Below are positions 12,810 through 24,344 of a stretch of 35,538 nucleotides of DNA, in pieces (position 1 is the stretch's first letter; every line of letters starts with the position of its first letter). Position numbers and translations under genes: made by a program. Source of the DNA: Basidiobolus ranarum (lineage: Eukaryota; Basidiobolomycota; Basidiobolomycetes; Basidiobolales); the NCBI GenBank assembly GCA_040143965.1, contig JASJQH010000063.1:1-35538 (forward strand), written 5' to 3'. The notes below the pieces were generated by a model that saw nothing but the letters and a program-made list of their open reading frames with translations, was not told the origin of the DNA and did no database searches.

Positions 12810-14033
12810 ATGCCGATCGTATATGATGCATCAGATTACCAGGTCGGGATCAAGAGTATTCTTACCTCTATATTTAGTGGATTGTCTCTGCTTGGTGGGC
12901 TTTTCGTAGTCTCTACCATAACATACATAAGAGTGTACCGTCCTCAATTAGCGAATCGACTATCCCTGAAACTCACCTTCTGGATAGCTTTGGCCGATAT
13001 TGTCTATAGCATCTTTGTATTCGTGCTGCAGTGGAAGATCACTTCTAATCAAATATGTGCCTTTCTCTTGTGGGGCTACCTGGAGTTCACTTTATTGCCT
13101 ATCTTTTTGACAGCCACGATTGCCTTTAATTTACACGCCATCTTTGTTAGCGATATATACGACGTTGTTCGATATCAGAAGTATTACTTCCCATTTGCTC
13201 TAACGCTTGCAACCAGTATTAGTTTAATTCCACTGATAGCTGGTCAATTCGAGGCGGATCCTGTGGTTGGAACTTGTTGGTACAGTTCGACTTACACCAG
13301 TAAGACTATGATATGGGAGACCTGCACCCTATTTGGGTGGGTATTCATTGTTGTCCTGTATTGTATCTTCGCGGTATGCTTTATTGGATATAAACTACAT
13401 AAACACGACAAGAATTTAAGGTCGAACATCTCCGTAGACATTCAATTCGTGAGTCGTAAAACGAACAAAGCGATGAGGCGAATTATATTATACCCGATGG
13501 TTCCGATTTTCACTCAAACTTTTAATTGTCTTTGTGAATTTTATACTTTCATTCATAGAGAACTTTATTTTTCATTATATTTACTTTCGGCGGTATTACC
13601 CGCTTGTGTAGGACTTCTAAATGCAGTGGTGTTCATCTTCGATCCTGCGGTGAGGGAATTACTTTACCGAGGTACCCAAAGATCCACCAGTCAGAGTACC
13701 TCGGAAGAGATGTCATTTTATCTATCTAAATCATTGAGTGAATTGGATTCGAAACAATTGAAGCTCCCTTTAGAAGTATCAAGGCCTCCAGAGCGTTCCA
13801 GTGATCCCACCATCCTGGTACGAATAAGTCCGACATCTCAGTCGAATCATAGTCCAATGATCATAAGTAAAATGCCATCTAGCTATCAGGTCCAGGAGGT
13901 TATATCGGAACGGCCTAGTCGTCAAGTAACCTTCAGTGATGAGGAGTCATCAAATCAATCTGTCGCTACATCACCCGAGATGCATCCATCTCATTCTCGA
14001 CCAAGAAAAACCAAATTAATGTCGCTCATATAA
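12810..14033 (+). CDS. Seven-transmembrane G-protein-coupled receptor, cAMP-receptor/Git3-like
   Basis: A single uninterrupted exon of 407 residues starts at ATG 12810 (MPIVYDASDYQVG). Seven hydrophobic segments lie at about residues 15-42, 53-75, 84-112, 125-145, 168-196, 220-245 and 254-280. A cysteine at the start of helix 3 (NQICAF) and one in the second outer loop (VVGTCWYSS) could form the usual disulfide. The sixth helix region RRIILYPMVPIF resembles the motif of Git3/Gpr1-type and Dictyostelium cAMP-receptor-type receptors. The tail of about 120 residues is Ser/Thr-rich with several SP/TSP sites, suited to phosphorylation-dependent desensitisation. The ligand is unknown. It is the only complete confidently called gene here with no intron, which is odd beside genes of 2 to 28 exons. 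Confidence 0.85.
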   Translation: MPIVYDASDYQVGIKSILTSIFSGLSLLGGLFVVSTITYIRVYRPQLANRLSLKLTFWIALADIVYSIFVFVLQWKITSNQICAFLLWGYLEFTLLPIFLTATIAFNLHAIFVSDIYDVVRYQKYYFPFALTLATSISLIPLIAGQFEADPVVGTCWYSSTYTSKTMIWETCTLFGWVFIVVLYCIFAVCFIGYKLHKHDKNLRSNISVDIQFVSRKTNKAMRRIILYPMVPIFTQTFNCLCEFYTFIHRELYFSLYLLSAVLPACVGLLNAVVFIFDPAVRELLYRGTQRSTSQSTSEEMSFYLSKSLSELDSKQLKLPLEVSRPPERSSDPTILVRISPTSQSNHSPMIISKMPSSYQVQEVISERPSRQVTFSDEESSNQSVATSPEMHPSHSRPRKTKLMSLI

Positions 14034-14503
14034 TTTATAAGATTCAAGTGATTTTCCGCTTTTTCACCTTTCTGCTTTTCTACCTTATTAATGATTCATT
14101 TCTAATCATTATCTTCATTTATTGGACATGCTTCTGTTGTAAATAATCCTTTCATAACCACATATACTGATACCCATCCTAATAAGTCTCAAACTCCTTA
14201 TCATGGGAGAACAATAATAAATCTTTATTCTTGGGAAGTAACGATCATCCAAGATCTAGAACATATTCTTGATACGTACCGGTTATAGGGTGGAACAAGA
14301 GTTTTGGTATTGAACCATATTATTAACTATCTCTGTAAATAACCAGGAGAGAGTATGTCATTAGTGCCTATATCATATATTACGTAAAGAACACGAGTGA
14401 CGGTAGCCGCGTCGATAAAGCTATGATACTGTGAAAGAGCTTGCTTTTATTATGTGTACTTCTAGAGATATATGGTGTGAAATCTATTTGAATTGGAAAC
14501 TTC
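14034..14503. other. Convergent intergenic region between the receptor and the MFS carrier
   Basis: About 470 bases between two convergent 3' ends. It is T/A-rich with AATAA-like words near 14213. No gene or repeat was seen. Confidence 0.5.
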
Positions 14504-16104
14504 TTATTTCTCTTTGTTAATCAATTTTGGTTGTTGAATAAATCTGATGATTACTAATACGATGATGGCCATAGCAAAGGAACCAAAAGCGTAACATTTC
14601 ATACTTCCGAAGATCCAATAGAATGAACTAGCTGCTATAGGTCCAGCTGCTCGTCCGATCTGACCATAGGAGCGAAATTTCCCTAATACAAGGCCACGGG
14701 CTAATTGATTATTCAACTCTTGATCACAATGTAGGGAGACCAAGGCAGTGAGACAATTCACTACCGTTGCTGAGGTAAACGCTAGAAAAGCTGCACCCAC
14801 GTACAATCCAAAAATTGACTTCTTTCCAACTGCAAAGAAGGCGATTGAAGCTAATCCTAAAGCACATCCAGTAACTCCCTGAATCACGATCCGTTTCTCA
14901 CCAACTTTATATGCCATTCTTCGAACATATCCACCTTGAAGCAAAGCCGATAAGATCCCGATAAAACCAAGTAACTTCCCTTGTTGCATATTGCCAAAGT
15001 CGAATATATCAAAGGTAAGAAAAGTGATGGTGTATTCCATACCAGCAAAGATAAAGATGAATACAAGGTGGGTCCAATTTAAGAGACTGATACTGCGAAC
15101 TTTTTGACGTATCATCGAATCTAGTTTAGCCTCATCTATCTTCACGGTTGTCTCGGTCGATTCAAGATTTTTTTTGTAATGAATGGTTTCTTCAAGGAAG
15201 AAATACAAATAGACGATCTCTATAAGTACTAAGAGCAAAGAGATAAAGGCTGCATACGAGTAAGGGTGGAGTCCCCATTCAGCGATATCTGGATAAAGTG
15301 TTGACAGGTCTTTAGAAGCGAAGAATGCTCCCGTAGCAGGCCCAAATGTAAAAGAAATTGCGAATGCCACTCCAATCAACGCCTATAATGCAGAATTAGT
15401 CTCAGTGTGAATTACTTTTCCAATTGATGACTTCCTTACCAAACCCTTGGACCGAGTTTCGGGGGTGGTTATATCTGAAATGATTGCATTAGAGAGTTGA
15501 ACATTCCCTTCACATAGTCCACCCACCACCCGAAACAATACGAATGTTTTGAAATCTTTAGCAAATACCCAAATAAGGCAAGAGATGGCGTTACCAAGCT
15601 GTAAAAAGATTTAAAATATAAGGTTGACACTTGCTTAAACTCGATAATATGCAAAAAAAAAGCTTACTGTCGTAATCAGAAGGATTTTTCTTCGACCGTA
15701 GGTATCCGACAAGCGACCAATAATAGGGGCCACTAGACTTTGTAAGAGTGAAAATAAGGAGCCAAGAACTCCACCTAATAGAACAATATCCACTCGAGAG
15801 ACAGTCGTTTTTCCAATTACGTTTTTTTTGAAGTGGCCGATATAGTACATTAGCGAGCCAAGTAATGTGTTCTAAGTTTACAGCGGTTTTAGAAAGAGGC
15901 TGAAGATAGAAAGAAAGCTTGAAGAAGAGACATTACCGCTTGATCAGCTTCAATTACTTCATAATACTCAATGAGTCTCGGTAGCAGTGGTAGAATGATG
16001 GTAAACGATAGGATATCTAAAAGCAATGCGAAAAACACCACCGTCAGAATGTTGTAAGGTACTTTCAGAGTCTTCATGTGAGGGTTCTTTTGCACTTCCA
16101 CCAT
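14504..16104 (-). CDS. Major facilitator superfamily carrier, MFSD10/TETRAN-like
   Basis: Four exons: 15937-16104, 15668-15871, 15440-15598 and 14504-15382, giving 469 residues and about 12 membrane helices. The first helix reads FFALLLDILSFTIILPLLP. After helix 2 comes the MFS signature GRLSDTYGRRKILL. Helix 4-5 reads RVVGGLCEGNVQLSNAI, then GVAFAISFTFGPATGAFF. The second half has GMEYTITFLTFDIFDFGNMQQGKLLGFIG. This order and these motifs match animal MFSD10 (the TETRAN organic-anion/drug carrier) and the bacterial TetA-like class. It probably exports or sequesters organic anions; substrate and membrane are not known. The start is the first ATG at 16104 (MVEVQKNPH); a TTG seven codons upstream is not needed. 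A TA-rich promoter lies just upstream. Confidence 0.9.
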
Positions 16105-16846
16105 AACAGTTCTATTCAAATTCAAGCCAAGGCTACACTAGGCTTAGGAAAAGATGATGATTGAAATGCAGCATACGTGGTATATATATATATGTGGTAT
16201 ATTAAAATGCTATGTAAGGAGGGTCTCAGATATATGACTTGAATTTGCTCTGACATTTGGACCATATTAGTACGATTTTAATTACGGAATTATTATCAAC
16301 ATATCTAAACCAGTAATGTCCGACGATCATGATAATAAATGAAGACGTCAGAACAAACAACAAATTCAAACTGCCATAGTTTTCGGAATTGAAAAAAATG
16401 AATTAACCTTAACCAGTAGATTTTTTAATCCAATCTAAATAAGGGGATGACGGAGAAACTCATCCATATATGGGTTGGGATAGCCGGCCCAATTTTGCCT
16501 TCAAAGGAATATCAAGATCATTGACAGTCACCATCAAGGGTTGTGGCTGTGCTAAGACTATTCCATATGACAAAGGCAGCGCTTGTGGATTAGAATACTC
16601 TCAAATACTCTCAATAGACGGCATGTAGATTAGGCATAGAGGGGCGTAGATTATGTTCTGAGGCAGGTGAGTTCATAAATTACATTTAATAACAAGTTAG
16701 TAATACACATCTGACAGCAATGCCCTATAAACAATACATGTGCAAATCTCGATGTTGCTTGTAATGTATACAAACTTGATTATGGAGTGATGGTACAATT
16801 ATATGCGCCTACTACTTTACATGAAGCTGTAAGAGTCTGCTACAGA
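16105..16846. other. Intergenic region: carrier promoter and C2 gene 3' end
   Basis: About 740 bases without a credible ORF. It contains a TA microsatellite near the carrier start (listed separately) and an ACGTCA half-site of the CRE type at about 16344-16349. Confidence 0.5.
16181..16193 (-). promoter_or_regulatory. TA-repeat / TATA-like element upstream of the MFS carrier
   Basis: A run of TATATATATATAT lies about 80 bases upstream of the carrier start codon, flanked on both sides by GTGGTAT words. Its position suits a TATA element, but it could be a simple microsatellite. Confidence 0.4.
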
Positions 16847-17942
16847 TTAAAAATAACTATGGGGTCTGGTTGATTTCCTAGGAGGGTTATATTCTCGACA
16901 AGAGGCCATTTCTTGTGGATACGGCGGTACAGCTGGCGGCGGTGGATAGTAGTATCTATCTCTGGGCAAGTAATCGTCAGGAATTGGCATGTACATTCCA
17001 GGCGAATATGGGTTCCCAGTTGGTAGAAAACCTATGGGGAACCCGCCATATAGTAGATTTGGTTGAAACCCATATGGAGCTGTTCCGTATCGTTTATGAG
17101 AGATCGGATACTGTGCTTGACTCTGAGACCAGTATGTCCGCTTAATAATCAGCATCGTAATTTATTAGTTCTGAAGTGCCCTGACCTTGGACCTAGCTTC
17201 TGATTCAACATACCTTAATTCGAGGATCCTTTGGTGGTACTGGTGGCTTTGGTGGCTTCACATCTTTCTCTTGAAGTTGATTAGGCTGTGGGATCGCTGG
17301 TAGTGGTTTGTTCGCTAAATAGGCAGGATTCAATGACAAATGTTTGGGAAACACCTTTGGGTTGGTGGTTTTATTGGGCTGCGAAACTGGATAGTGAGCA
17401 ATGTAGGACCCACGCGTAACTAATGGTCTTGGGTTGTAGGTACCATCCTAAGAAGAAGCGTAAGTATATCAATGAGCATCCCAAAACTACGGTAGCTCTT
17501 ACCGAAGGATAGAATGTAAGCTCCAAATAAATATCACCAGCGGGTGTATCTTTGTTTTTAATTTCAAACCAACCTAAAGAAGGTGTCAGGAAGCAAGAAT
17601 ACTGGAATGGAGAACTCAAGAACGGAAACGATACTAACCATCATATTGGTGATTTTCCAAAACTGGATCTAATTGTATTTCCGCTTGACCAATAAACGAG
17701 TTGTGAACAGGGTTTTTATCAATACATTTTACCAATAATTCTTTTTCGTTGTTCAAATCGAATTTGACTGCTTGTCCCCACATAGGCTTATGTCCACCAT
17801 TGTTATCTGTATGAGTGCGTTGATTCTCATCCCCCAATTGAAACTCTAGGTACGGGTCTTGTTTACCGATCTTCTGAACTACCGTTATATCTCGGCCACC
17901 ACAAGCTCGTACCACCAAAAGACCGGAGATATCCTTCGACAT
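16847..17942 (-). CDS. fic1: C2-domain protein with PxxP tail, Inn1/Fic1-like ingression protein
   Basis: Four exons: 17639-17942, 17503-17573, 17214-17447 and 16847-17140, giving 300 residues. The C2 domain is at about 5-125 (GLLVVRACGGRDITVVQKIG, then KQDPYLEFQLGDENQRT and KPMWGQAVKFDL), the KxDPY...RT...P.W form seen in the fungal Inn1/Fic1 group. A proline-rich linker (VKPPKPPVPPKDPR) and a Tyr/Pro/Gly-rich tail (YYYPPPPAVPPYPQ) offer several PxxP ligands for SH3 domains. In yeasts Inn1/Fic1 couples the actomyosin ring to membrane ingression by binding Hof1/Cdc15 and Cyk3 SH3 domains at the division site. The assignment rests on domain order and length and is fairly likely; a general C2 protein is the alternative. 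The last acceptor (ATTAAG at 17141) could instead lie in frame further in. Confidence 0.8.
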
Positions 17943-18800
17943 ATGGTGAATCCGTTCGTCAAGTAACTAGCTTATATATCGATATTAGTACTGGTAAGAA
18001 ACTTTAATCCAGAGAACCTACTAGTTATTTTCCAACCAAGTCAATAGGACGGGTAGGATACCGGATTTCTTTGAATTCAGTAACGACAAGATGAGCCCAA
18101 ATGATTCACTTGGTTGTGAGGAACCTTTAAGTAAAGAAGTAATTCGGTTCGCTCAGTTTGAAGGAACGATTCAAGAGTTTTACCAGAAGCAATCAAGTGT
18201 GTGAACCGATTTTTACTGTACTTGAGAAATGAGGCGTAGCATTTGCGTTTGACTTAATGCCCTAATTCGAAACAGGTACCAAACAATTACTCAAATATTA
18301 TGTAAGAGATATGCATGAGCATCTACGGTGCAAAATTTAGCATGCCAAAATGAATTATTGATCCCAGGAATCCCCATCAAATATCTTAATATCATGAACT
18401 ACTGAATCTTTTATTCCACCTTCACAATAAAACTATCACCATTACAGTGCCTGATAACTGGAGATTAAATACTGGAATTAATAGTCAAGATGCTACAGGA
18501 GACAATTGTGAAAGCGAGGCTCGTGTGTTATAATCATAGGATTGTTAACTCAAAACTAGATGCTCCTTGAAATAGAATACAGGGGGAAAGGAAGAATACT
18601 GAACCAAGAGAAGATTTCCTTTGTCAATCAGGTGACTACCGATGCATTGATTATGGGGTCGAATTGAGGACTTTTTGTGCTAGTGTCTGTACAATCGTCT
18701 CGGAAAGCTTATTTAATTTGGTATGTAACTGAGCGAGAGTGCTAATGAAACAATTTCATTTTAGAGGAGTTTTGTTGTTGATTGGTGATTATTATGGTGC
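17943..18800. other. Intergenic region: C2 gene promoter and RIF1 3' end
   Basis: About 860 bases with no credible ORF, RNA gene or repeat. If the sequence AGGTAAGC at the RIF1 stop were used as a splice donor, further RIF1 exons could lie here, but no conserved coding stretch was seen. Confidence 0.45.
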
Positions 18801-21800
18801 TTACCTAGGGGGAGTATCTTGAAGTAAGTCTCTAGATTCCAAAACCTCGTTAACATACTCCAACAATTTATCGATATGGTGATTTTCGGCTTGACGGTGC
18901 GCGCTTAATTCTTGAAGGTCGAACTTCGGAGGTGGAAGGCGAGTTGGATTGGGAGTTTTGTCTACAATAAGAGGTGACTGGGTTTTGAAAATATAAGTGT
19001 CAACAAAGGTTCAAAATGGAACACATGATATTATTTACTGCATTGTCCGGGTTTGCGGGGGTATCTGCACTAATCTTAACGCGTCTTAGACGCTTAGTGG
19101 GGGTTTCCGGCTCGTCGTCTACATTTTCATAGAGATTTTATCAGATTCATAGCCTCTTGTTGGTTTACGAAGCTCAAATATACCTTCATCTAAGTGTGAA
19201 CCTCCCATAAATAGAGATGATTGGTCCTGAGCACAAGGAGTACCCATTGTGGGGCTTTTAAAAGGTGTGGAAGCCTTTCTTTTCCCTAGTTAAGAGAGTA
19301 ATATAATTAGCATGATAAATATAAAGTAACTAATTGCTTTCTTCCTCGAAATTTTTACCTTTCCAATATATCGGGGTTCCGTTACTATTGACATCAGACA
19401 TCGTTGGGATGGCTGAGTGTTTTCCTTTGCTCAGTTGTGACTTCTCTGGCTCTCGTCGAAATTGCTGCGAGAATTGTGTTTAGACAAAGTGGAGTTAGCA
19501 CAAAGATTAGAAGAAGTAACTCACCTCCATTTGGTTGATATTCGTTCGAGCACCATGAGATGGAGTTCCCTCCGAATCATTGTATTCGGCAATAGCTGCT
19601 GGTGAAGCTGTAGACGATTTTAGAATCACTGAAAACGGATAAAACTATTGAATGTATGCTAACCTAGTTTCTTTTTTGGAGTACTTGGTTTGGGGCGTAT
19701 GGCCGGGCTTTCTGGTGTGACTTCTCTTCTGAACTCAACTTTCTCACAAATCGGATCAGACTAAATACAACAAAGAATAAATGATCATTCAAAACCAATT
19801 AAACATATATAAGCTGTGTACCATTCCCGCTTCAACTGTAAGATTAAGGCACTAAATTAAAATATCATTAGTCAACTTCAAACAGTGGAGTTTCACAACT
19901 CTACGACTAACGTTTGATCGTAGGAGAGGCTGCAACGAGGGTGGAACATCATTTGGAGAGCACTGATCAAGAACTTTCTTCAAAAATCGAGCGGAGGTGG
20001 CTTTGATCTGCTCACGCTTGCTGTTGACTCCAGCAATGAGTAATGCAGATAAATGAAAGATGGCATCTTGAGAAGTTAGGTCTGGTAGACTATTCACTCG
20101 TTCAAGAGCAGCACACCAAAGTGTATCAATCTAAGTAAAAAATTGGCCATCAGATCGAAAATGACTGAGATAGAAATGAAACAGGAGATTACCATTTTGT
20201 AGTAGCTCTGTTGATTTTGAGTAGATTGGTTACGAATGTGTCCTCCTTCATCTTGAAGCCACTTGCTAAATCCTTGAGTCAAATAATCCATAACTGTGAT
20301 ATAGCTTGCTTTGCTAGCCCTATTGATTGTGCTGGCAATCGAGGAAAAAAGTCCTTCTGTTAGTGACACCATATTATGAGGCTCCGGGAGCGTTTGATCA
20401 AGAGACTCGTAAAGCTTCTGAAATAAGATTCCGCAAATGATACCAAGAATTTGAGAAGGGCTAAACAAGTAAATAGTTTAAGAAATGGTGATCCTATTCA
20501 AATTGGTTTTTTGATTAAAGACCTTAATTCTTTAGCTGAGTGCTTGTTATCAGGCATCGTCTTACGGAAAAGATGAACTCCGGGGAGTGTATTAGTCATG
20601 ATGCCATTTTCTATACTTAACGTATTGAGGAAATGGCAAGTGATATCCACATACATTATCACTACTCTAGTTAACAGAAATGCAGCTCATGTTAACGATA
20701 TACTTTGAAAGATAGCCAAAAAAACAGCTTACCCAAATGAACCAGAAGAGAAACTAGGGTCTTCCATCTGTAGCCAAAGCTGTGATACAAGATGATGTAT
20801 GTAAAAAACTTTATCGGCAGACTTGGCCTTTATCACACGATGGAAACAATCAAACATCTCCTTCCATAACGCAATATGTTCTATGTCCAGGTAAATAGAG
20901 TGCTCGCATGAAATTCTGAGAATGAAATCAGTCATCAGGAAGAAATAGGATTAGATATATAGAGGACTTACCTAATAGGAAACATAAAAGCCTCGTAGAT
21001 AACCTCATGGCTATCATCGGCAAAAGGGTTCAGGTCTTCGGTAACTGCGTTAGATTCGTCAATATGATAGCAGAGTCCCTTGACTGAATGAGATAGTAAG
21101 TAGTTATTCAAGAGAGCTTTAACGACGATCTAAAACGTACCAATACATGACCATGCTGTCAACACGTCCTTCTTTTGCAAAGTGACGTTTGTGTCGGGTA
21201 GTGATAACAATCCAAAAAATGAGGAAAACACATCCAATACGGCGGGACCATTCTGGGAAATTTCGATAAAGTGCTTGTACGTCTCCCAAAATGTATTTGT
21301 CAGTTGAGGACTTAATGCATGACTAAAAACGCTCATCCATATTTTAGTAATGAATACTGAAAAATGAAGTTAAGATTAATAACGATTGAAATGTGGTAAT
21401 TGTATGATGCAATGACTAGATACCAATAGGCGTAACCATGATACTATTTGACAATTGCTTGCACATCTTGTCACCAAGGATGGAGGAGGCATTTTCGGAG
21501 ATGATGGTAGACAATTTTCTTTCTTCTTCGCTCATTCGATACTTGGTTAAAACTAAAGTACGAGGCGTGAGAGATTGCAACAACCCTTTGATCATGTAAT
21601 GAACAAGCTCTAGCTTTTGGTCATCCAGGTTGCTTTGGTCTATATTGTATGATACTTGATTTAATAAAACCGTTTAACGGGACTTTCATAAGAATAAGCA
21701 CCAGACCTGTATCCATGGCAGAAGAAGAAATCAAACAAGAATTGTCCACCTTTGATACTTGAGAGATAAAGAATAGTGTTTGGTGAACACTTTGAATACC

Positions 21801-24344
21801 TTCTGAGGACGGGTTCACCTCTAAGATATAAAAGAGTTAGATCTTCTATATCGAAACAGCTGACCTTTCTGCTAAGGAAAACATACCCTTCTGAAGCAAA
21901 ACCTCCATGATGTGTAGTAGATGTATCCAAACACTATTAATGGATTTCTGGATAGTAGTTAGTAAACAAACTCGGCGCATGTAAAGCGGAATTGCTGAAA
22001 ACTGTATGCTCAAACCTACCACTATGATATTCTTATCGGTCAGCGAACTTCCGATCCATTCGACTGAGTGATTCCACTTTGCTTGATTCTCCAGCCCCAC
22101 GAACAACATATCTAAGAAATACTTGGTATGAGAACGAATCCATTTTGGATCTTTTCTACTGATCATGTCTGGAGTAATGTTCTCCATCTGTACGAAGGTT
22201 AATGGGTCGGGCAAAGCAGTGTTCGGAGCTAGCAACAAAGAAACCAAGGTTACCAACAGAAACAATGCCAGACTCTTTTTATCTAAACACTCACATCGGC
22301 CTTCCCAACTCAACAGGCTATCAACGATACTGAATCCCAATTGACGTATATCCTCGGCATCATCCGATAGAGTAAACTTAATCACAGGAACAAATACTTT
22401 GTCGAAAAACTAGATTCGAAATATAAAAACGGTAAATGATAGATTCGGTAAATAAAATAACAAAAGCTCTAGCACACCTTGGTCAAAGAATCCCCAAAAA
22501 TATATACAAGTCCAGTCCAAGTTTTTAAGCAAGATAATTTGACATTCTTGTTCTTTTCATAATTAAAACTAAGAAAACCCAGATTAGCCAGCATAAACAA
22601 GTCGTAAATGACGAACAAGGTCTAGGTACCAATTGAGCAACGGCACCATAATGAGTTTGATGCGCTTATCATGAAACAGATGGCCATTCAAAGAGAAATT
22701 ATATATGAGGTACCTGCAACACAGGCTATTAGTGAGCAGAGCATGTGAATCAATTATAATAAATCCAATTACTTCCAACTCTGAAAAGCAGCATATCTGA
22801 CTTCGGCTTTTTTCGTATTGAAACATTTCTAACATTGTGCAGCATTAGGAATACAAGTGTATTTCTCTCCAAAGATCATTGGTAAATTACCTCCATGACT
22901 TTCAGCAAAGAATTTAGAACTGTGGTCCGGTGTAGCTTTCTACCTAGAAAGGCCACTACAGCTCCCCACACTTGAATTACGTATATTTCTAGGATAAAAT
23001 TCAGAAAAGTTGAAACCCAATGTTGACTATGCGTTGTTTTAGACATCTGCTTACCTTCGTTGGAACTTAGCAACTCGTTCAGATTCATGACGAAATCCGA
23101 AAAATGAGTGTTCATAAATTCCTGATATAAACTATTAATACAGAAACATGCATTCGAACTCTAAGATACACTTTCATAGCTTACATCTAGAATAGACCCT
23201 ATTTTGTCATGGTTCTTAATCAAATCCATCAATGCTGTTTGGATGACCTGCAATGCCCTGGCTCTTAGGCCAGATATTGGATTAATCGAGTAGTTAACGA
23301 CGGGTAGAAGCCAAGATCTCGCTTCAGAAGATGCGGCATAAGGCACTTGCTTAAAAAGCACATCTAACGCCTTAGAACAAGGAATTTCAGCTATCGTTGA
23401 CGTTATAAAAGGTGCAAATTATTGATTACCGTTAATGCTTCGTTTTGGATTGTTACCGACTTGTGAGTAGATCTGCTTGCAAAAATCACGGCATCTACCA
23501 AGGTAGATGACATGGGAGCAATAATAGCAGGCGCCATTCTTTGTACAGCTATACACCAAACTGACAAGTTGCATACAATCTTGATGGAGGTGATTAATAT
23601 AAAGAGACTCTTCAGTATCTTACATATATGTCGAAACTAATGGATACCTTATCTTGTGAGGTGTAGATTTTTGACACTAAGATCTTCAACAAATCATAAA
23701 GGTCCGTAGCTATGTACATGAAGAGTTAGAGTTAATGCAACAAGGATTTCCCAGAAAAGAGTAGTAAAATATTCTTTCAATCTTACGGGAGAACAATGAT
23801 ACAATGACTGGGTGATATAAAAAGAAGCCTAAGCATCTAAGCGCAGCATGCGTCCTAAATGAAGTGAAATTCTTACAACGTCAGCGCTCCTGTGTAAAGA
23901 GGGAATACATCGATTGAAGAAATATAAATTCTACACGTACACACTCACGTCAGATGAATCTCCTATATCTCTCTTAAATACGGTTACGAATTCATCAATA
24001 TTCGCCTCAACTTTGCGTAGCTGTTGGTTTTCGTCTTTAAGACGAAACTTGTTATGTAGAGTTATATATGCATCAACGCAATCATTAATATCGCCAATCT
24101 TCAACGCTTCTAGAGCAGGTGTAACGAAATCTAAGACTGCAGTCGTCTGTGATTGTATCTCGTCCAATTCTAACAATTCCTTTTCCGTTGGTTTCGAAGG
24201 GGTTTTAAGTATACCTTTCGTTTTTCTTGGTTTCGAAGATTCAGGGGTAGAGGTCGCGGGACCAAGACACTCAGTACTAAACATGACATGTTTACGATTC
24301 TTACTACTTTCTGAGAGTGTCTCCTGTGTCATACTATGGTTCAT
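18801..24344 (-). CDS. RIF1: Rif1, replication-timing and telomere regulator with N-terminal PP1-docking motifs
   Basis: My model has 28 coding exons from 24344 to 18801, all in frame, giving 1269 residues. Exon ranges: 23941-24344, 23787-23854, 23648-23709, 23430-23579, 23185-23370, 23055-23121, 22891-22988, 22773-22828, 22630-22713, 22478-22568, 22295-22409, 22020-22228, 21887-21947, 21707-21820, 21424-21639, 21141-21356, 20972-21083, 20733-20915, 20523-20666, 20193-20460, 19905-20130, 19822-19835, 19664-19760, 19525-19628, 19359-19464, 19184-19285, 19039-19118, 18801-18977. The N-terminus has an RVxF-type motif KHVMF (18-22) and a SILK-type motif GILK (44-47), both docking sites for phosphatase PP1. 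A long HEAT-like Rif1_N region follows (THAALRCLGFFLYHP, NLSVWCIAVQ, KAEVRYAAFQSWKYLIYNFS, NVKLSCLKTWTGLVYI). The tail is low-complexity with TP sites and basic patches. Rif1 delays origin firing by bringing PP1 against DDK. The joints near 21707 and 19905-19835 are the least certain. Confidence 0.88.

Noticed and set aside
8351-14033. SLA2 as a flank of a mating-type locus
   Set aside because: In many ascomycetes SLA2 borders MAT, but no HMG-box, alpha-box or homeodomain gene is visible in this window. The neighbours are GTR1 and a receptor.
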